Source: an uncultured Prevotellaceae bacterium
Lineage (GTDB): Bacteria > Bacteroidota > Bacteroidia > Bacteroidales > Muribaculaceae
Assembly: GCA_900316835.1 (NCBI GenBank)
Contig: ONEL01000002.1
Coordinates: forward strand, 163,976-227,975
Length of the DNA stretch: 64,000 nt
Direction of reading: 5' to 3'
The notes beneath the pieces are model-generated. The model searched no databases. It was not told the DNA's origin and saw only the letters and a program-made list of their open reading frames with translations. This document shows, one piece after another, positions 34,987 to 43,937 of this stretch; the first letter of the stretch is position 1, and the number at the start of each line of letters is the position of its first letter. A program made the position numbers and the translations under genes.

Positions 34987-37900
34987 ATGCTTATGAAAAA
35001 AGCAATTTTATCAATCCTGATTTCACTAGGTGTAATAGTGGCTACGGCTACTATTTATCCCTATTTGAATGTGGGCCTTGACAATGGCTCGGAGGTGTCA
35101 TATCCGGCGACGGGACTGACTCTGAAATTTGAAGATGGTAAGCTGGTAGCGGCCAATGGTGGCACACTAGCGGGAAGCAACAATCTGAACAATGTGCTCT
35201 ACATGGTGTTCGGACTTGGGAAAGAAACTAGTGGCGGCGGTGACGACACGGTAGTAGCCGGCGATGTAAACGGCGATGGCGAGTGCACAGGTAGCGATGT
35301 TACCGCCCTTTACAATTACATTCTTTATAACGATAATTCAGCTATCGTCAATGGCGACCAAAACAATGATGGAGATATTACCGGTAGCGATGTGACATCG
35401 GTTTACAATATTATTCTCTTTGGTAATACTGAGGAGCCTTCAACCGGTGGAACCGTTGTTGAGGTGGGCGAGATTACTGAAGGTGACCAGACCATGTGGG
35501 TTGTTACCGGCGATGTGAAGTGGGCATTTACTACAGCTCAACTCGACACTATAGCCTACACCGACACTACTTTCACCGCACTGGGCAAGACATTCTTGAT
35601 GACAAGTGTGGATAGCATCTATGTGGACAATGTGGCAGTAGCCGACAATACTGTAGATGTGGCCTACAACGGCACCACCGCCAAGATGATTGTGGCTGGT
35701 AACATAGCCAAGAACATGACCGCCAGTGTCAATGGCGCTCACGTGGTGGCATTGCAAGATACCTGTGTGACCGAGGAGATTGTCTACACCCTGAGTGGTG
35801 AATCAACCAACGGCTCGTTCTACCAGGATGGTGACCTCAAGATAACAGTGAAACTCAACGGTCTCACCCTCAATAACCCTGATAGCGCAGCTATCAACAT
35901 TCGCGACGGAAAACGCATAGCGGTGGAACTCGTTGAGGGAACAACCAACAACCTCACCGACGGCGAGGGTGGCTCGCAAAAGGGCTGCTTTGCCGTGAAG
36001 GGACACACCGAGTTTAAGGGCGCTGGTGTGCTCAATATCACCGGTAACTCAAGCCATGCCTTCTGGGGCAAGGAATATGTTGAGGTGAAAAAGACCGTGG
36101 GCGAAATCAATATCCTGGGCGCAAAGGGCGACGGTTTCAATATCAACCAATACTATCAGCAAAATGGCGGCAAGGTGACTGTGAAGAACGTGACCGACGA
36201 CGGCATTCAAGTATCGTTTGAGACCGATGATGCCGACAACATCGAGGAAGATGTTGACAACACCGGCGAAATTACTCTCAAGGGTGGCACGCTCGACCTC
36301 ACCATGACCAGCAATGGTGGCAAGGGGCTCAAGACTCAAGGCGATTTCATCATGCAAGGTGGCGAACTCAAGGTTGTGCAAAGTGGCAACCTCGTTGTTG
36401 ACGGAGCCGACATCAGCTACGGCACCAGTGTCAAGGCCGACGGTAACATCACCATCACCGGTGGCTCGGTCGACATCAACAACACCGCGCAAGGCGGTAA
36501 GGGCCTCAACGCCGACGGAACCATCCTCATCAACGAGGAGACAGCTACTACCACTATCAATGTCAAGGCCAACGGCCAGGGTGGCACTGCCGAGACCAGT
36601 GGCTCTGAAAGTGGCGGCACAACGGCTTCTTATAGAATCTATGTCGCTAAACCCACCGGTGGTGGCTATGGCCCTGGTGGCGGTGGCAGCAATGCTTGGT
36701 CAAATGTTTACCTCTACAAGAGCGACGGCACACTGGTGGCAAATATCACCGGTAACACCGTGCAGAAGTCATCGGGCTATAGCACGCTCACATTCTATTA
36801 TTACGACTTTGGCGCTGCCGACAGTGGCACCTACTATTTCAAGAGTGACAACTACACCAGCGGTGGTGGCTGGGGTGGAGGTACAACCTACGCAATCCAA
36901 AGTGCTACCTTCAGTGGTCCCACCAGTGGCAGTGACATTTACTACGAACTTGGAGGCTACACAACCAGTGGCTCCACTCGCACTTACTCCCTAACCAACG
37001 TCACCACCACCTATGGTGGCACTAGCGACCTGAGCGAGGACACCGGCACCAGCTACAACGCTGCCGGCATCAAGGCCGACGGCAACATCACCATTGGCGC
37101 AGGCACCATCACCATTGCCAACAGTGGCGAGATGAGCAAGAGTATCAAGAGTAAGGCCACTGTTACAATTGACGGCGGCAATATCACTCTCACCCCCAGT
37201 GGCGCTATGAAGGTTATCAACAACGATGCCAGCTATAGTAGCGGCATCAAGGCTGTCGACTTTGTGATGAACAATGGCACGCTCACCATCACCTCGAGCG
37301 GAACTGCCGGCAAGGCGGTTTCAACAACCAACATCACCACCAACGGTGGCAACATCACCATCAACAACAGTGGTGCGCCACAGTCGGCATCGAGTGGCGA
37401 CTACTACACCGCTAAGGGCTTTAAGACCGACGGCAATCTCAACTTGCTTGGCGGCACAATCTACATCAAGATGACTGGCAATGGCGGCAAGGGAATCAAG
37501 GTTAATGGTAACTATGTGCAAGGCAACAGCGATGGCACAGGTGCCGCTATCACCGTTATCACCACCGGTAGCTCGGCTGGTGGAAACAGTGGAGGTGGCG
37601 GCTGGGGCCCCGGCGGCGGCATGGAAAGCAGCGGCTCGGGTAGCGCCAAGGCTATCAAGGTACTGGGCACAATAACCATCAACGGTGGTCAGAGCGAGGT
37701 TTCGACAGCCACTAACGGTGCCGAGGGCATTGAGTCAAAAACAAGTATCACCATCAATGGCGGTAACCATTACTACAAGGCCTACGACGACGGTATGAAC
37801 TGCGCCGGAGCTATCAGGTTCCTGGGTGGTGTGACTGTAGTTTATAGTAACGGCAACGACGCTGTCGACAGCAACTATGGTCATTCGGGCGCAATTGAGA

Positions 37901-38346
37901 TTGGTAACGGATGTATTGTGGCCTACACCAGCGCAGGTGGTCCTGAGGAAGGTCTCGACTGCGACTACAACAGCTACATCTCTATCACTGGCAATGGCTA
38001 CGCTATCGCCGCTGGCGGTAGCCAAGGCGGTGGCTGGGGAGGCTCAAGTGGTCTGGGTAGCGCAGTGCAAGGCTACTACCTGAACACCACTTCGCTCAGC
38101 TATACAGCAGGTCGCTACTACACCATTGCCAATAGCAGTGGCACCAACTTGATGACCTATAGCTTCGAGGCTGGTGTGTCAAGCTCTCTATCGCTTTTCA
38201 CAGCCAAGGGCATGACCAAGGGGCAGAGCTACACAGTGAAGTACAGCACCACAGCTCCTACCGATGCCACAACAGCATGGCACGGTGTGTACTTGGGAAG
38301 CTCGGCAGTGGGAACAACATCGTTTACATCATTTACAGCACAATAA
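34987..38346 (+). CDS. Secreted carbohydrate-binding beta-helix protein with dockerin-like doublet
   Basis: This 1119-residue protein has a signal peptide (MKKAILSILISLGVIVATATI; the ATG at 34993 may be the true start), a 60-residue spacer (LTLKFEDGKLVAANGG), a dockerin-like doublet (loops D93-D104 and D124-D135), then a long region resembling the Cthe_2159 carbohydrate-binding beta-helix family: ITVKLNGLTLNN, SAAINIRDGKRIAVEL, GEINILGAKGDGFNI, many short GGxxTIT-type rungs. Two Gly/Ser/Trp-rich insertions (about 555-660 and 860-890) interrupt the rungs. Homologues bind acidic plant polysaccharides such as pectate in the presence of calcium; that role here is inference. Confidence 0.88.
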   Translation: MLMKKAILSILISLGVIVATATIYPYLNVGLDNGSEVSYPATGLTLKFEDGKLVAANGGTLAGSNNLNNVLYMVFGLGKETSGGGDDTVVAGDVNGDGECTGSDVTALYNYILYNDNSAIVNGDQNNDGDITGSDVTSVYNIILFGNTEEPSTGGTVVEVGEITEGDQTMWVVTGDVKWAFTTAQLDTIAYTDTTFTALGKTFLMTSVDSIYVDNVAVADNTVDVAYNGTTAKMIVAGNIAKNMTASVNGAHVVALQDTCVTEEIVYTLSGESTNGSFYQDGDLKITVKLNGLTLNNPDSAAINIRDGKRIAVELVEGTTNNLTDGEGGSQKGCFAVKGHTEFKGAGVLNITGNSSHAFWGKEYVEVKKTVGEINILGAKGDGFNINQYYQQNGGKVTVKNVTDDGIQVSFETDDADNIEEDVDNTGEITLKGGTLDLTMTSNGGKGLKTQGDFIMQGGELKVVQSGNLVVDGADISYGTSVKADGNITITGGSVDINNTAQGGKGLNADGTILINEETATTTINVKANGQGGTAETSGSESGGTTASYRIYVAKPTGGGYGPGGGGSNAWSNVYLYKSDGTLVANITGNTVQKSSGYSTLTFYYYDFGAADSGTYYFKSDNYTSGGGWGGGTTYAIQSATFSGPTSGSDIYYELGGYTTSGSTRTYSLTNVTTTYGGTSDLSEDTGTSYNAAGIKADGNITIGAGTITIANSGEMSKSIKSKATVTIDGGNITLTPSGAMKVINNDASYSSGIKAVDFVMNNGTLTITSSGTAGKAVSTTNITTNGGNITINNSGAPQSASSGDYYTAKGFKTDGNLNLLGGTIYIKMTGNGGKGIKVNGNYVQGNSDGTGAAITVITTGSSAGGNSGGGGWGPGGGMESSGSGSAKAIKVLGTITINGGQSEVSTATNGAEGIESKTSITINGGNHYYKAYDDGMNCAGAIRFLGGVTVVYSNGNDAVDSNYGHSGAIEIGNGCIVAYTSAGGPEEGLDCDYNSYISITGNGYAIAAGGSQGGGWGGSSGLGSAVQGYYLNTTSLSYTAGRYYTIANSSGTNLMTYSFEAGVSSSLSLFTAKGMTKGQSYTVKYSTTAPTDATTAWHGVYLGSSAVGTTSFTSFTAQ

Positions 38347-38381
38347 TTTAAGCCTAAATAACCCAAAACTTAATTACATGT

Positions 38382-38421
38382 GTGCCTCGAGGCTGAAGAG
38401 CAGCCCCGAGGCACTTTTTTT
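38382..38421 (+). terminator. Terminator after the beta-helix protein gene
   Basis: GTGCCTCG (38382-38389) pairs with CGAGGCAC (38407-38414), with an inner GGCT/AGCC stem, followed by seven T. A textbook intrinsic terminator. Confidence 0.9.
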
Positions 38422-38429
38422 ATTCAAAA

Positions 38430-38461
38430 TTTGCCCGTCAGTGATAAATGTATTATTTTTG
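38430..38461 (+). promoter_or_regulatory. Promoter of the GH3-family gene
   Basis: TTTG (38430-38433), a 20-base spacer and TATTTTTG (38454-38461) match the Bacteroidota consensus. The start would be near 38467, about 28 bases before the proposed TTG start codon. Confidence 0.7.
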
Positions 38462-38495
38462 TGCAACAACTCATTACTTAAATTAATCACTCAAC

Positions 38496-40010
38496 TTGAT
38501 AAATTTCACTCCCATAGCTCGTTCTTTTCTGCTGCCTAGACTTGGGCAACATGAGCGATACATCTCCCACCCCGAGGCTGTGCAACAGGAACAGCTGGTG
38601 CGACTCATTGAAAAAGCGGCGCTCACGTGGCAAGGTCGCAAGTATGACTTTTCCACTTGTCGCACCTATGAGCAGTTCGCCACACGCGTGCCACTCTACC
38701 GCTACGAGGACCTGCAACCGGCCATCATGCGCATGGTGCGTGGCGAGAAAGACGTGCTGTGGCCAGGGCGATGCTTCAATTTCGCGCAGTCTTCAGGCAC
38801 CAGCGATGGCAATCACAAGTACATTCCCATCACTCGCGAGTCGCTACAGTGGAATCACTATCGTGGTGCCAGCGATGTGGTAGTGCACTATCTCAACCTC
38901 AATCCGGCGAGTCGTCTTTTTGCTGGTAAAGCGCTGATACTGGGAGGCTCGTTTGCCAACGAACTCGACCTGAAGCCCGGCACAATGGTGGGCGACCTCT
39001 CGGCAACGCTCATTAACAATATCAACCCCGTTGCCAACTGGTTCCGTGTGCCCGACAAGCAAACCGCCTTGCTCGAAGACTGGGCTGTAAAACTCCCGGC
39101 GCTGGTGGAGAAAAGCAAAGGTGAGAACATTACCAATCTTAGCGGTGTGCCATCGTGGTTCTTGACAGTTCTCAAGGAGGTTCTTAAAGCCACAGGCAAG
39201 GACTGTATACACGATGTGTGGCCCAATCTTGAGGTATTCTTCCACGGCGGCATAGCTTTTGAGCCTTACCGCCAGCAATATGAGCGCTTGTGCGACATGA
39301 GCAAGATGCACTTCCTCAACACCTACAACGCCAGCGAGGGCTTCTTCGCCACTCAGAGCTCGTGGGATACCACGGCAATGCTGCTGCTACTCGACGTGGG
39401 CGTCTTCTACGAGTTCATCCCATTGAGTGAGGTTGACAGCGATCACCCCGACGTGCTGCCAATTTGGGAGATAGAGGCCGGTAAGACCTACGAACTAGTC
39501 ATCACCGCTTGCAATGGGTTGTGGCGTTACCGCATTGGTGATACAGTGCACATTGAGCAGCTCAACCCAGTGAAAATCAATATAGCTGGCCGAACCAAGA
39601 GCTTTATCAACGCCTTTGGCGAGGAGCTCATGGTGCACAATGCCGACAAAGCCATTACTCGCGCTGCTCAAGAAACAGGAGCCCAGGTGCTAGATTACAC
39701 TGCCGCACCAGTCTATGCCGGCGATAAGAGCAAGGGGCGCCACCAGTGGCTTGTGGAGTTTGAGAAAGAACCAGCGAGCCTCGACGAGTTTACCGCACTG
39801 CTCGACAAGTATCTGCAAGAAGACAATGGAGACTATCAGGCCAAGCGCTACAAGGGCATCTTCCTCGATGCGCCACAGGTGATAGTAGCGCCACGCGGGC
39901 TCTTTGACCGCTGGCTCGCAACAACAGGCAAACTAGGCGGCCAGCGCAAAATCCCACGCCTGAGCAACAACCGCAATGTCATAGACCAGATGCTAACATT
40001 AAATAATTAG
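38496..40010 (+). CDS. GH3 auxin-responsive promoter family protein (ANL-type adenylating enzyme)
   Basis: This 504-residue protein belongs to the bacterial GH3 family, related to plant acyl-acid amido synthetases that adenylate a carboxylic acid and join it to an amine. Visible motifs are FAQSSGTSDGNHKYIPIT (ATP P-loop), LNTYNASEGFFATQ, NGLWRYRIGDTV and IAGRTKSFINAFGEELM, in the usual order. The substrate in Bacteroidota is unknown. The start codon must be TTG at 38496 or an even rarer codon: a stop lies four codons upstream and the first ATG is far inside the conserved region. The promoter position supports TTG 38496. Confidence 0.92.
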   Translation: MINFTPIARSFLLPRLGQHERYISHPEAVQQEQLVRLIEKAALTWQGRKYDFSTCRTYEQFATRVPLYRYEDLQPAIMRMVRGEKDVLWPGRCFNFAQSSGTSDGNHKYIPITRESLQWNHYRGASDVVVHYLNLNPASRLFAGKALILGGSFANELDLKPGTMVGDLSATLINNINPVANWFRVPDKQTALLEDWAVKLPALVEKSKGENITNLSGVPSWFLTVLKEVLKATGKDCIHDVWPNLEVFFHGGIAFEPYRQQYERLCDMSKMHFLNTYNASEGFFATQSSWDTTAMLLLLDVGVFYEFIPLSEVDSDHPDVLPIWEIEAGKTYELVITACNGLWRYRIGDTVHIEQLNPVKINIAGRTKSFINAFGEELMVHNADKAITRAAQETGAQVLDYTAAPVYAGDKSKGRHQWLVEFEKEPASLDEFTALLDKYLQEDNGDYQAKRYKGIFLDAPQVIVAPRGLFDRWLATTGKLGGQRKIPRLSNNRNVIDQMLTLNN

Positions 40011-40060
40011 CCAAATTAGTCCAATTTGACCAATAAGACTAATTAAATCAATATACTTCA

Positions 40061-40090
40061 TTACGAAATAATTCGTAACGAAAATTTTCG
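40061..40090. promoter_or_regulatory. Two adjacent palindromes upstream of an ATPase gene remnant
   Basis: TTACGAA-ATAA-TTCGTAA (40061-40078) and CGAAAATTTTCG (40079-40090) are directly adjacent, 6 bases before the ATG of the remnant at 40097. They look like operator or regulatory sites left with the truncated gene. Confidence 0.5.
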
Positions 40091-40096
40091 CAAGTC

Positions 40097-40174
40097 ATGA
40101 AAAATCCGTTTAAATTTGGCACAATAGTCGAAGATGAGTTCTTCACCGATAGAATATCAGAACTAATAATTTGA
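40097..40174 (+). pseudogene. Truncated remnant of an AAA-type ATP-binding protein gene
   Basis: A 25-codon frame reads [19 protein letters not shown] followed by ISELII and a stop. The start strongly resembles the N-terminus of the archaeal-type AAA ATPase family that is common in Bacteroidales (KNPFKFG, then DEFFTDR, followed in intact genes by the P-loop). The remaining 340 or so residues are missing: rnhB starts 8 bases later. The stretch is best read as the 5' end of a deleted gene. Confidence 0.7.
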
Positions 40175-40182
40175 TTTATACT

Positions 40183-40779
40183 ATGCTACAACGATATTTA
40201 CAGGAGGGCCGTGTTGAGGCTGGGTGTGATGAGGCTGGGCGTGGATGCCTGGCGGGGCCGGTGACGGCGGCTGCTGTGATTTTGCCTCCCGATTTTAGCA
40301 ATGAGTTGCTCAACGACAGCAAGCAACTCACCGAGCACCAGCGCGACACGCTGCGCCCTATCATCGAGCGTGAGGCACTGGCATGGGCTGTGGCAATGGT
40401 GTCGCCTCAAGAAATTGATACTATCAACATCTTGCGGGCATCGTTCATCGCTATGCATCGCGCGCTTGACCAACTTACTGTAAGACCTGAGCACATCCTC
40501 GTCGATGGCAATCGTTTTATTCCATATAGCGACATTCCTTTCACCACCATAATCAAGGGTGATGGCAAGATGATGAGCATTGCGGCAGCAAGTGTGCTTG
40601 CCAAGACTCATCGTGACGAATACATGCGCCGCATTGCCCTTGAATATCCTCACTATGGCTGGGAAAAGAATAAGGGTTATCCCACTCGCGACCACCGCGC
40701 CGCTATCGTAGCACACGGCATCTCGCCCTATCACCGCAAGTCGTTCAATCTTGTGGGGCAACTCTCGCTCTTCGATTAA
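40183..40779 (+). CDS. rnhB: Ribonuclease HII
   Basis: This 198-residue enzyme removes ribonucleotides from DNA and cuts RNA in RNA:DNA hybrids. The core is typical: [15 protein letters not shown] with the catalytic D16-E17, ILVDGN with the third acidic residue, [21 protein letters not shown], and [18 protein letters not shown] 40183 is chosen over a TTG at 40171, because the TTG overlaps the stop of the upstream remnant. A terminator follows. Confidence 0.96.
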   Translation: MLQRYLQEGRVEAGCDEAGRGCLAGPVTAAAVILPPDFSNELLNDSKQLTEHQRDTLRPIIEREALAWAVAMVSPQEIDTINILRASFIAMHRALDQLTVRPEHILVDGNRFIPYSDIPFTTIIKGDGKMMSIAAASVLAKTHRDEYMRRIALEYPHYGWEKNKGYPTRDHRAAIVAHGISPYHRKSFNLVGQLSLFD

Positions 40780-40781
40780 AA

Positions 40782-40833
40782 AAAGGTGAAGAAAAAACTA
40801 ATTACTTTTTCTTCACCTTTTCTCTCTTTTTTA
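40782..40833. terminator. Terminator between rnhB and the convergent oxidoreductase gene
   Basis: AAAGGTGAAGAAAAA (from 40782) pairs with TTTTTCTTCACCTTT (to 40820), followed by a T-rich stretch; the A-rich left flank allows use in both directions. Confidence 0.75.
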
Positions 40834-42258
40834 ATCCTTGGGGTCGCTGCGTTTTAGTTTCTCCACAAACTCATCGATTTTGGCAAGTTCCTGTGGAATC
40901 CTGATGCGCTGCGGGCAATGGCCCTCGCACTGGCCACACCCTATGCACATTTGCGCTTGGCGTAGCTTGGGCACACTGCGGTCATATCCCACAAGGAATG
41001 CACGGCGTGCGCGTTTGTAGGCATTATCCTGCTCGTTACGCACCAGGTTGCCTTCCTTGATGCACTTATTGTAATGTACAAAGATGGCAGGGATGTTGAT
41101 GCCATAGGGGCATGGCATGCAGTACTTGCAGTCGTTGCAGGGGATTGTTTGCAGTGCTACCAGCTTGTCGGCGATGGTTTCAAGAAATGCGTTTTCCTCG
41201 GGCGTGATGGGTCGCAGTGGCGAATAGGTTTTTATATTTTCCATGAGGTGATCCATATAAGTCATGCCACTGAGCACAGTAAGCACACCGTCGGGAGTGC
41301 CGGCATAGCGGAAAGCCCACGATGCCACGCTACTTTTAGGGTCGCGACGCTTCATGTCGGCCACGATGGCATCGGGCACGTTAGCCAGTCGTCCACCCAG
41401 CAATGGCTCCATGATGACAGCCGGTATGTTACGCTTCTTGAGTTCGGCATAGAGATATTCGGCATTAGTGTTGCGCTCATTGATTTCCTTGGCATGCTTC
41501 CAGTCGAGGTAGTTTAGCTCAATTTGCACAAAGTCCCAATGATAGTCACCCGAGTCATGCCAAGCCAGCAGGTTGTCGAAGACAGCGATGTCGCCGTGAT
41601 AGCTGAAACCCAGGTTGCGAATTTTACCAGCTTCCTTTTGTTCAACCAGCCAGTCGAGCAATCCGTTATCCATAAACCGTCCATTGAATTCCTCAATGGC
41701 GTCTTTACCTCCACCCACCGAGTGCAAGAGCAAGTAGTCGATGTAATCAACCTTTAGCTCCTTGAGTGAGTTGTGGAACATTTTTTGGCTTTCTTCAAGA
41801 GGCCAAGTAGACGGGTCGAAATTAGATAGTTTGGTCGCGATGAAGTACTTGTCGCGCGGATGGCGGCTCAAGGCGATACCTGTGGCTGTTTCACTACGCC
41901 CCTGGCAGTAGGCAGGCGAGGTGTCGAAGTAGTTAACACCATGCTCAATAGCAAAATCCACTTCCTTGTTCACCAGTTCCTGGTCGATGGGAGCATCGGG
42001 GTTCTCTCGTCCTGAGAAGTCGCCCTCTACCGGCAGTCGCATCATGCCGTAGCCCAGTATCGACACGCGATCGCCGGTGTTGTTATTAGTGCGATAGGTC
42101 ATCTTGTCTTTTGGAACGTCGGCAGCCGAGATGGCATTGCTGTCGTCGTCCTTACTAGTGGTGCAAGCCGCAAGCACCGCGCTCGATGCCACGGCTGTGC
42201 CACCTGCCACCTTCAGGAAGTGGCGGCGACTCATATTATGATTGTCGTTTTTACTCAT
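40831..42258 (-). CDS. Aldo/keto reductase with ferredoxin domain and Tat-type lipoprotein signal
   Basis: This 475-residue protein begins with a Tat-like signal (SRRHFLKVAGG) ending in a lipobox (VLAAC). The aldo/keto reductase barrel follows, with the catalytic Asp and Tyr in NYFDTSPAYCQGRSE, Lys in FIATKLS and His in YLLLHSVGG. The C-terminus has two cysteine clusters, CNDCKYCMPC and CIGCGQCEGHC, that should hold 4Fe-4S clusters. Such proteins are common in anaerobes and probably take electrons from a ferredoxin; the substrate is unknown. It lies 15 bases after the polyferredoxin gene, so the two form an operon. Confidence 0.9.
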   Translation of the reverse strand: MSKNDNHNMSRRHFLKVAGGTAVASSAVLAACTTSKDDDSNAISAADVPKDKMTYRTNNNTGDRVSILGYGMMRLPVEGDFSGRENPDAPIDQELVNKEVDFAIEHGVNYFDTSPAYCQGRSETATGIALSRHPRDKYFIATKLSNFDPSTWPLEESQKMFHNSLKELKVDYIDYLLLHSVGGGKDAIEEFNGRFMDNGLLDWLVEQKEAGKIRNLGFSYHGDIAVFDNLLAWHDSGDYHWDFVQIELNYLDWKHAKEINERNTNAEYLYAELKKRNIPAVIMEPLLGGRLANVPDAIVADMKRRDPKSSVASWAFRYAGTPDGVLTVLSGMTYMDHLMENIKTYSPLRPITPEENAFLETIADKLVALQTIPCNDCKYCMPCPYGINIPAIFVHYNKCIKEGNLVRNEQDNAYKRARRAFLVGYDRSVPKLRQAQMCIGCGQCEGHCPQRIRIPQELAKIDEFVEKLKRSDPKD

Positions 42259-42273
42259 TGTTCAAGTGGTGTG

Positions 42274-43779
42274 TTAAATGGTTCGATGATCTTCGTGTCC
42301 TTCAACGTGGATTGCGGCGACAGGTCGCGCGGGGCACACATGTTCGCAAGCGCCACAGCCAATGCATTTCGCTTCATTAATACTTGGCACCATGGGAGAG
42401 TTCTCGTCATTCTCGTCGAGTTGAATCATGGTGATGGCACCGGTGGGGCAGTGGCGCGCGCAGTTGCCACACGACACTGGAGTGCCATCCTCGGTCTTGT
42501 CGCGTGTGGGGATGCACAGGAAGTGTGTCCACACGGCAGTACCAATCTTGGTCGATGCTTTTTGCTCCAGTGTGATGGGCTTGATGGCTCCGGTGGGGCA
42601 CACCTGCGAGCAGCGGTTGCACTCGGGACGGCAGTATCCACGTTCATAGCTCATGATGGGTTGCATGAGGGTGAGCAAATCGCCTGTACCGGGTTGTAGC
42701 ACATGATTAGGGCATTGTGCCACGCACAGCTGGCATGCGGTGCAGTGACGCTGCATGTTGCGGGCGCTCACAGAGCCAGGTGGAGTGATGGGGTTCTTGC
42801 GCTTGGGCATTTGTTTCTCTTCGATAGTGGCAAGGCCTCCATCCACTTTTTTCTTGGCTTGAGCCATAGCTGTGGTGGCGACCGCCACGCCAGCGCCAAT
42901 GAGGAAGGCGCGTTTGCCCTCGTCTACACTTTTCTTCTCGTCATTGTCGGTTACCGCTTGCTTGCGTGGACGACCGTAGTAGATAGCGTCTTTGTGGCAT
43001 TTCTCAATGCAGTTGCCACAGGTAACACAGCGGCTATGGTCAATGGTTCCGTTTTTATAGTCGATACATGACGACTTGCAGTTGCGTGTGCACATGCCAC
43101 ACTTGACGCAGCGGTCGCCGTCGATGTGAATCTTGAGAATTGAGAATCTAGACACGAGACTCAGCACAGTTCCTACGGGGCAAAATGTGTTACAATAAGT
43201 CCTGCCACCACGCCATGCCAGGATTGCGATAATCACTAGCAGTGCGGTTGCGATGGCAAGCGACACGGCACCCTTCATCCACACGTCGGTGCTATAGAAC
43301 AGATAGCTGTCGTAGTGCTCGGCAATCATTGCCAACGCATTGTTACACCAGGCGTAGAGTGGCTGTAGAAGATTAGTGACAATGAGTCCATAGGTGCTGT
43401 AGGGGTCAAGCAGCGCAACCAGCGAGCCTACTCCTAGAGCTATTGCCGCGATGAAGACTAGCAGCATGGCGTAGCGTAGCCATTTCACCTCTTTAGAATA
43501 GCTAAAGCGGTTCTTCTTGCGCTTGCCATGAATCCACGAGATGAGGTCTTGCATCACGCCTAGCGGACAAATCACCGAGCAGTAGACGCGACCAAAGATG
43601 AAGGTTATTACTAGCAACACGGCAACAATCACAAAGTTTAGTGCCAGCACTGCCGGCAGAAACTGGATTTTTGCCATCCATCCCAACCAGTGATGTAATG
43701 TGCCAGTGAAGTCAAGAAATAGCAGTGTGATGGCTACAAAGCTCAGCACTGCCAGAATGCGTCGGATTTTTTTTAGCAT
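42274..43779 (-). CDS. Membrane polyferredoxin (NapH/RsxB-like) with an internal Tat-like segment
   Basis: This 501-residue protein has four membrane helices (about 11-25, 43-63, 103-123, 170-188), two CxxxCP motifs at the membrane face (CSVICP, CNTFCP), a first pair of 4Fe-4S modules (CVKCGMCTRNC, CVTCGNCIEKC, about 224-261), a hydrophobic segment with a basic start (KRAFLIGAGVAVATTAMAQA, 289-308), and at least four more cysteine motifs (346-482). It is likely to pass electrons across or along the inner membrane. It looks like a fusion of a NapH-type protein with a NapG/NrfC-type exported ferredoxin. It is the first gene of an operon with the aldo/keto reductase. Confidence 0.9.
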   Translation of the reverse strand: MLKKIRRILAVLSFVAITLLFLDFTGTLHHWLGWMAKIQFLPAVLALNFVIVAVLLVITFIFGRVYCSVICPLGVMQDLISWIHGKRKKNRFSYSKEVKWLRYAMLLVFIAAIALGVGSLVALLDPYSTYGLIVTNLLQPLYAWCNNALAMIAEHYDSYLFYSTDVWMKGAVSLAIATALLVIIAILAWRGGRTYCNTFCPVGTVLSLVSRFSILKIHIDGDRCVKCGMCTRNCKSSCIDYKNGTIDHSRCVTCGNCIEKCHKDAIYYGRPRKQAVTDNDEKKSVDEGKRAFLIGAGVAVATTAMAQAKKKVDGGLATIEEKQMPKRKNPITPPGSVSARNMQRHCTACQLCVAQCPNHVLQPGTGDLLTLMQPIMSYERGYCRPECNRCSQVCPTGAIKPITLEQKASTKIGTAVWTHFLCIPTRDKTEDGTPVSCGNCARHCPTGAITMIQLDENDENSPMVPSINEAKCIGCGACEHVCPARPVAAIHVEGHEDHRTI

Positions 43780-43862
43780 AAAATAGTTAAGTGAATAGTG
43801 ATGTGGCTACAAAGTTAGGCAAAAATCAATAAATCATCATCTTTAGTACTATAAAAATGTGT

Positions 43863-43902
43863 AAAAAAACTAGGATAACAAGCGCAAAACTTGTCATCCT
43901 AG
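43863..43902 (-). terminator. Terminator of the dockerin-containing gene at 43938
   Basis: CTAGGAT-A-ACAAG (43870-43882) pairs with CTTGT-C-ATCCTAG (43890-43902) with one mismatch, followed on the minus strand by seven T (43869-43863). Confidence 0.8.
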
Positions 43903-43937
43903 TGTGATGTTAAAAGAACCTGTAGGGTAGTGGAGGA

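Noticed and set aside
40171-40182. TTG start of rnhB
   Set aside because: It overlaps the stop of the ATPase remnant; the ATG at 40183 fits the family N-terminus.
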